Assembly (NCBI GenBank): GCA_020028595.1
Contig: JAIBHQ010000031.1
Span: 1-7,551 of the forward strand
DNA: 7,551 bases
Origin: Nitrospirota bacterium
Lineage (GTDB): Bacteria > Nitrospirota > Nitrospiria > Nitrospirales > Nitrospiraceae
Direction: 5' to 3'
Shown here in pieces: positions 6,260 to 7,551 of the stretch (positions are counted from its first letter, which is position 1; every line of letters begins with the position of its first letter). The notes under the pieces were generated by a model, which had not been told where the DNA came from, ran no database searches, and saw nothing but the letters and a program-made list of their open reading frames with translations. The position numbers and the translations under genes are program-made.

Positions 6260-7551
6260 CTATTCGTGCCTCAGCACCGCCAGCGGTCGCTGGCCGAGGA
6301 TGCGGAAGGTGCTGAGGAAGCCGACGACGATGGAGAGCAAGACGGTCAGCGCAAAGCCGGCGGCCAGCACCTCCGGCTGAAGCGTCCAGGCCACATCTTC
6401 CAGGATAAATTTCAAGACGGCCCATGAGAGCAGACTCGCCAGGGCTGTTCCGATCAATCCCGCCGCGGCGCCGAGCAGCGCATACTCCACCGCAAACGAC
6501 TGTGCAATAAGTCCGCGTGTGGCGCCGAGCGCCTTCAGCACGACGGATTCGTAGAGCCGCCGGTAGCGCGTGGCAGCCAGGGCTGCGGCCATGACGAGAG
6601 CGCCGGCCAGGATGCAAAAGACTGCGATGGCGCGGATGGCCAGGGCCAGCCGGTCCAGAATCCTCGCAAAACTATCCAGCACGTCACCGATGTTGATGGC
6701 GGTGACATTTGGGAACGCCGCAACCACCGCTTGCTGCAACGGAACTTCCTGTTCGGGCGGCACGCGCACGGTCGCCACATAGGTAAACGGCGCGCCTTTC
6801 AGGGCGCCAGGCGAAAAGATCATGTAGAAGTTTGTCGAGAAGTTGCCCCACTCCACCTTGCGGATGTTGCTGACTTCAGCCGAGACGATCGTCCCTTGAA
6901 TTTCAAACTCAATCGTTGAGCCCAGGTCCAGCCCAAGGTTTCTCGCGGCATCCTCCTCGATCGAGACCAGCGGCTTGCTGAACCGCTGCCCGGGCTTCCA
7001 CCACTCGCCTTTAATGACGGTGTTGTCTCTCGGCAAATCATGAAGAAATGTCAAAACATATTCACGGGTCAGGTACCAGTTTTTCCGGCGGTCCTGCTGC
7101 TTGTCCGGGGGACGCTCTGTTTCTTCTGCTGCCGCAACCGGCTGGCCATTGATGGCATGCAGGCGTGAGCGGACCAATGGCGTCGTCTCCGGAGACGGAT
7201 CGTGGGTACGTTCGCGGAGCAGGCGCAGGAGCGCCTCTCTCTGGTCCGGCTGGATATCAATAAAGAAGAACGATGGCGAATCCACCGGCCGGCTCTCCCC
7301 AACCTGATTCACCAACGTATGTTCCAGCAACGACACCGCGACGATCACCATCACGCCGATGCCGACCGACACCATGACGCCGACTGCCTGACTGCCGGGC
7401 CGATGCAGGTTGCCGATCGCGTGGCGGACGGCAACCGAACGGGGGCCTGGGATTGTTTTGATCGCCCGGGTCAGCAGCCAAGCTGCAAGCGTGAGCAGGA
7501 TGACGGCGACCGCCAGCGCGCCGACAAAGAGAAGACCGATCCGCCAGTTTC
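6260..7551 (-). CDS. YbbP-like (COG3127) FtsX-family ABC permease, C-terminal part
   Basis: The reading frame is open from the right edge to the TAG at 6260-6262, giving 429 visible residues. The ATG at 7375 (visible residue 59) is internal, because coding continues upstream with a membrane helix (about 5-26) and a cytoplasmic linker. The linker ends in VRHAIGNLHRPGSQA, a typical FtsX/MacB pre-helix motif. A helix follows (about 53-76), then a large extracytoplasmic domain (about 78-300). That domain contains YLTREYVLTFLHDLPRDN, GEWW and VEWGNFSTNFYMIFSPG, segments typical of COG3127 permeases. The C-terminal FtsX block has three helices (about 304-326, 356-382, 394-413) and the coupling motif LKALGATRG. 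Family members are about 800-850 residues with two such halves, so roughly the N-terminal half is outside the window. They work with an ATPase like YbbA/LolD, not visible here, and are thought to act in envelope lipid or protein handling. The substrate is not known. Confidence 0.88.
   Translation of the reverse strand, partial: NWRIGLLFVGALAVAVILLTLAAWLLTRAIKTIPGPRSVAVRHAIGNLHRPGSQAVGVMVSVGIGVMVIVAVSLLEHTLVNQVGESRPVDSPSFFFIDIQPDQREALLRLLRERTHDPSPETTPLVRSRLHAINGQPVAAAEETERPPDKQQDRRKNWYLTREYVLTFLHDLPRDNTVIKGEWWKPGQRFSKPLVSIEEDAARNLGLDLGSTIEFEIQGTIVSAEVSNIRKVEWGNFSTNFYMIFSPGALKGAPFTYVATVRVPPEQEVPLQQAVVAAFPNVTAINIGDVLDSFARILDRLALAIRAIAVFCILAGALVMAAALAATRYRRLYESVVLKALGATRGLIAQSFAVEYALLGAAAGLIGTALASLLSWAVLKFILEDVAWTLQPEVLAAGFALTVLLSIVVGFLSTFRILGQRPLAVLRHE

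Overview
The window is GC-rich, bacterial and chromosomal in character, with tightly packed housekeeping genes. I see no mobile element, CRISPR array, rRNA or tRNA. The best hint of origin is the first ~106 bases. They resemble, from memory, a short intergenic repeat family common in Nitrospira genomes (a gag-gcgtac...gtacgttgaggg block, then gagaac, then a T-rich stretch and a CATCCTG end). The gene content also suits Nitrospirota, but the assignment is an inference.

Positions 118-4419 (+ strand) hold a compact three-gene operon: glucokinase (glk), ribose-5-phosphate isomerase A (rpiA) and an M1-family zinc aminopeptidase. glk and rpiA share an ATGA overlap. The aminopeptidase starts inside the last codons of rpiA, with its ribosome-binding site embedded there. 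Translational coupling is therefore likely. The first two genes feed glucose and pentose phosphates into central carbon metabolism. The peptidase is a peptide-recycling enzyme with no obvious metabolic link to them.

Convergent to this operon is a small PilZ-domain gene (4471-4794, - strand), a probable cyclic-di-GMP binding protein. The 207-base region from 4795 to 5001 separates it from a divergent MgtE-type magnesium channel gene (5002-6252, + strand). That region contains weak promoter candidates facing both ways, a small hairpin and an 8-bp palindrome. The MgtE protein keeps the CBS pair and the five-helix pore but has a shortened, basic N domain where the family usually has an acidic Mg2+-sensing region.

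The last gene (6260-7551, - strand) is convergent with mgtE, with only 7 bp between the stop codons. It is the C-terminal half of a YbbP-like (COG3127) FtsX-fold ABC permease and runs off the right edge of the window. Its reading frame stays open upstream of the first internal ATG at 7375, so that ATG is not the start.

I found no clearly new biological system. The points most worth a second look are the putative repeat upstream of glk, the acidic insert in glucokinase, the divergent MgtE N domain, and the PilZ protein with Ala in place of the usual Ser.
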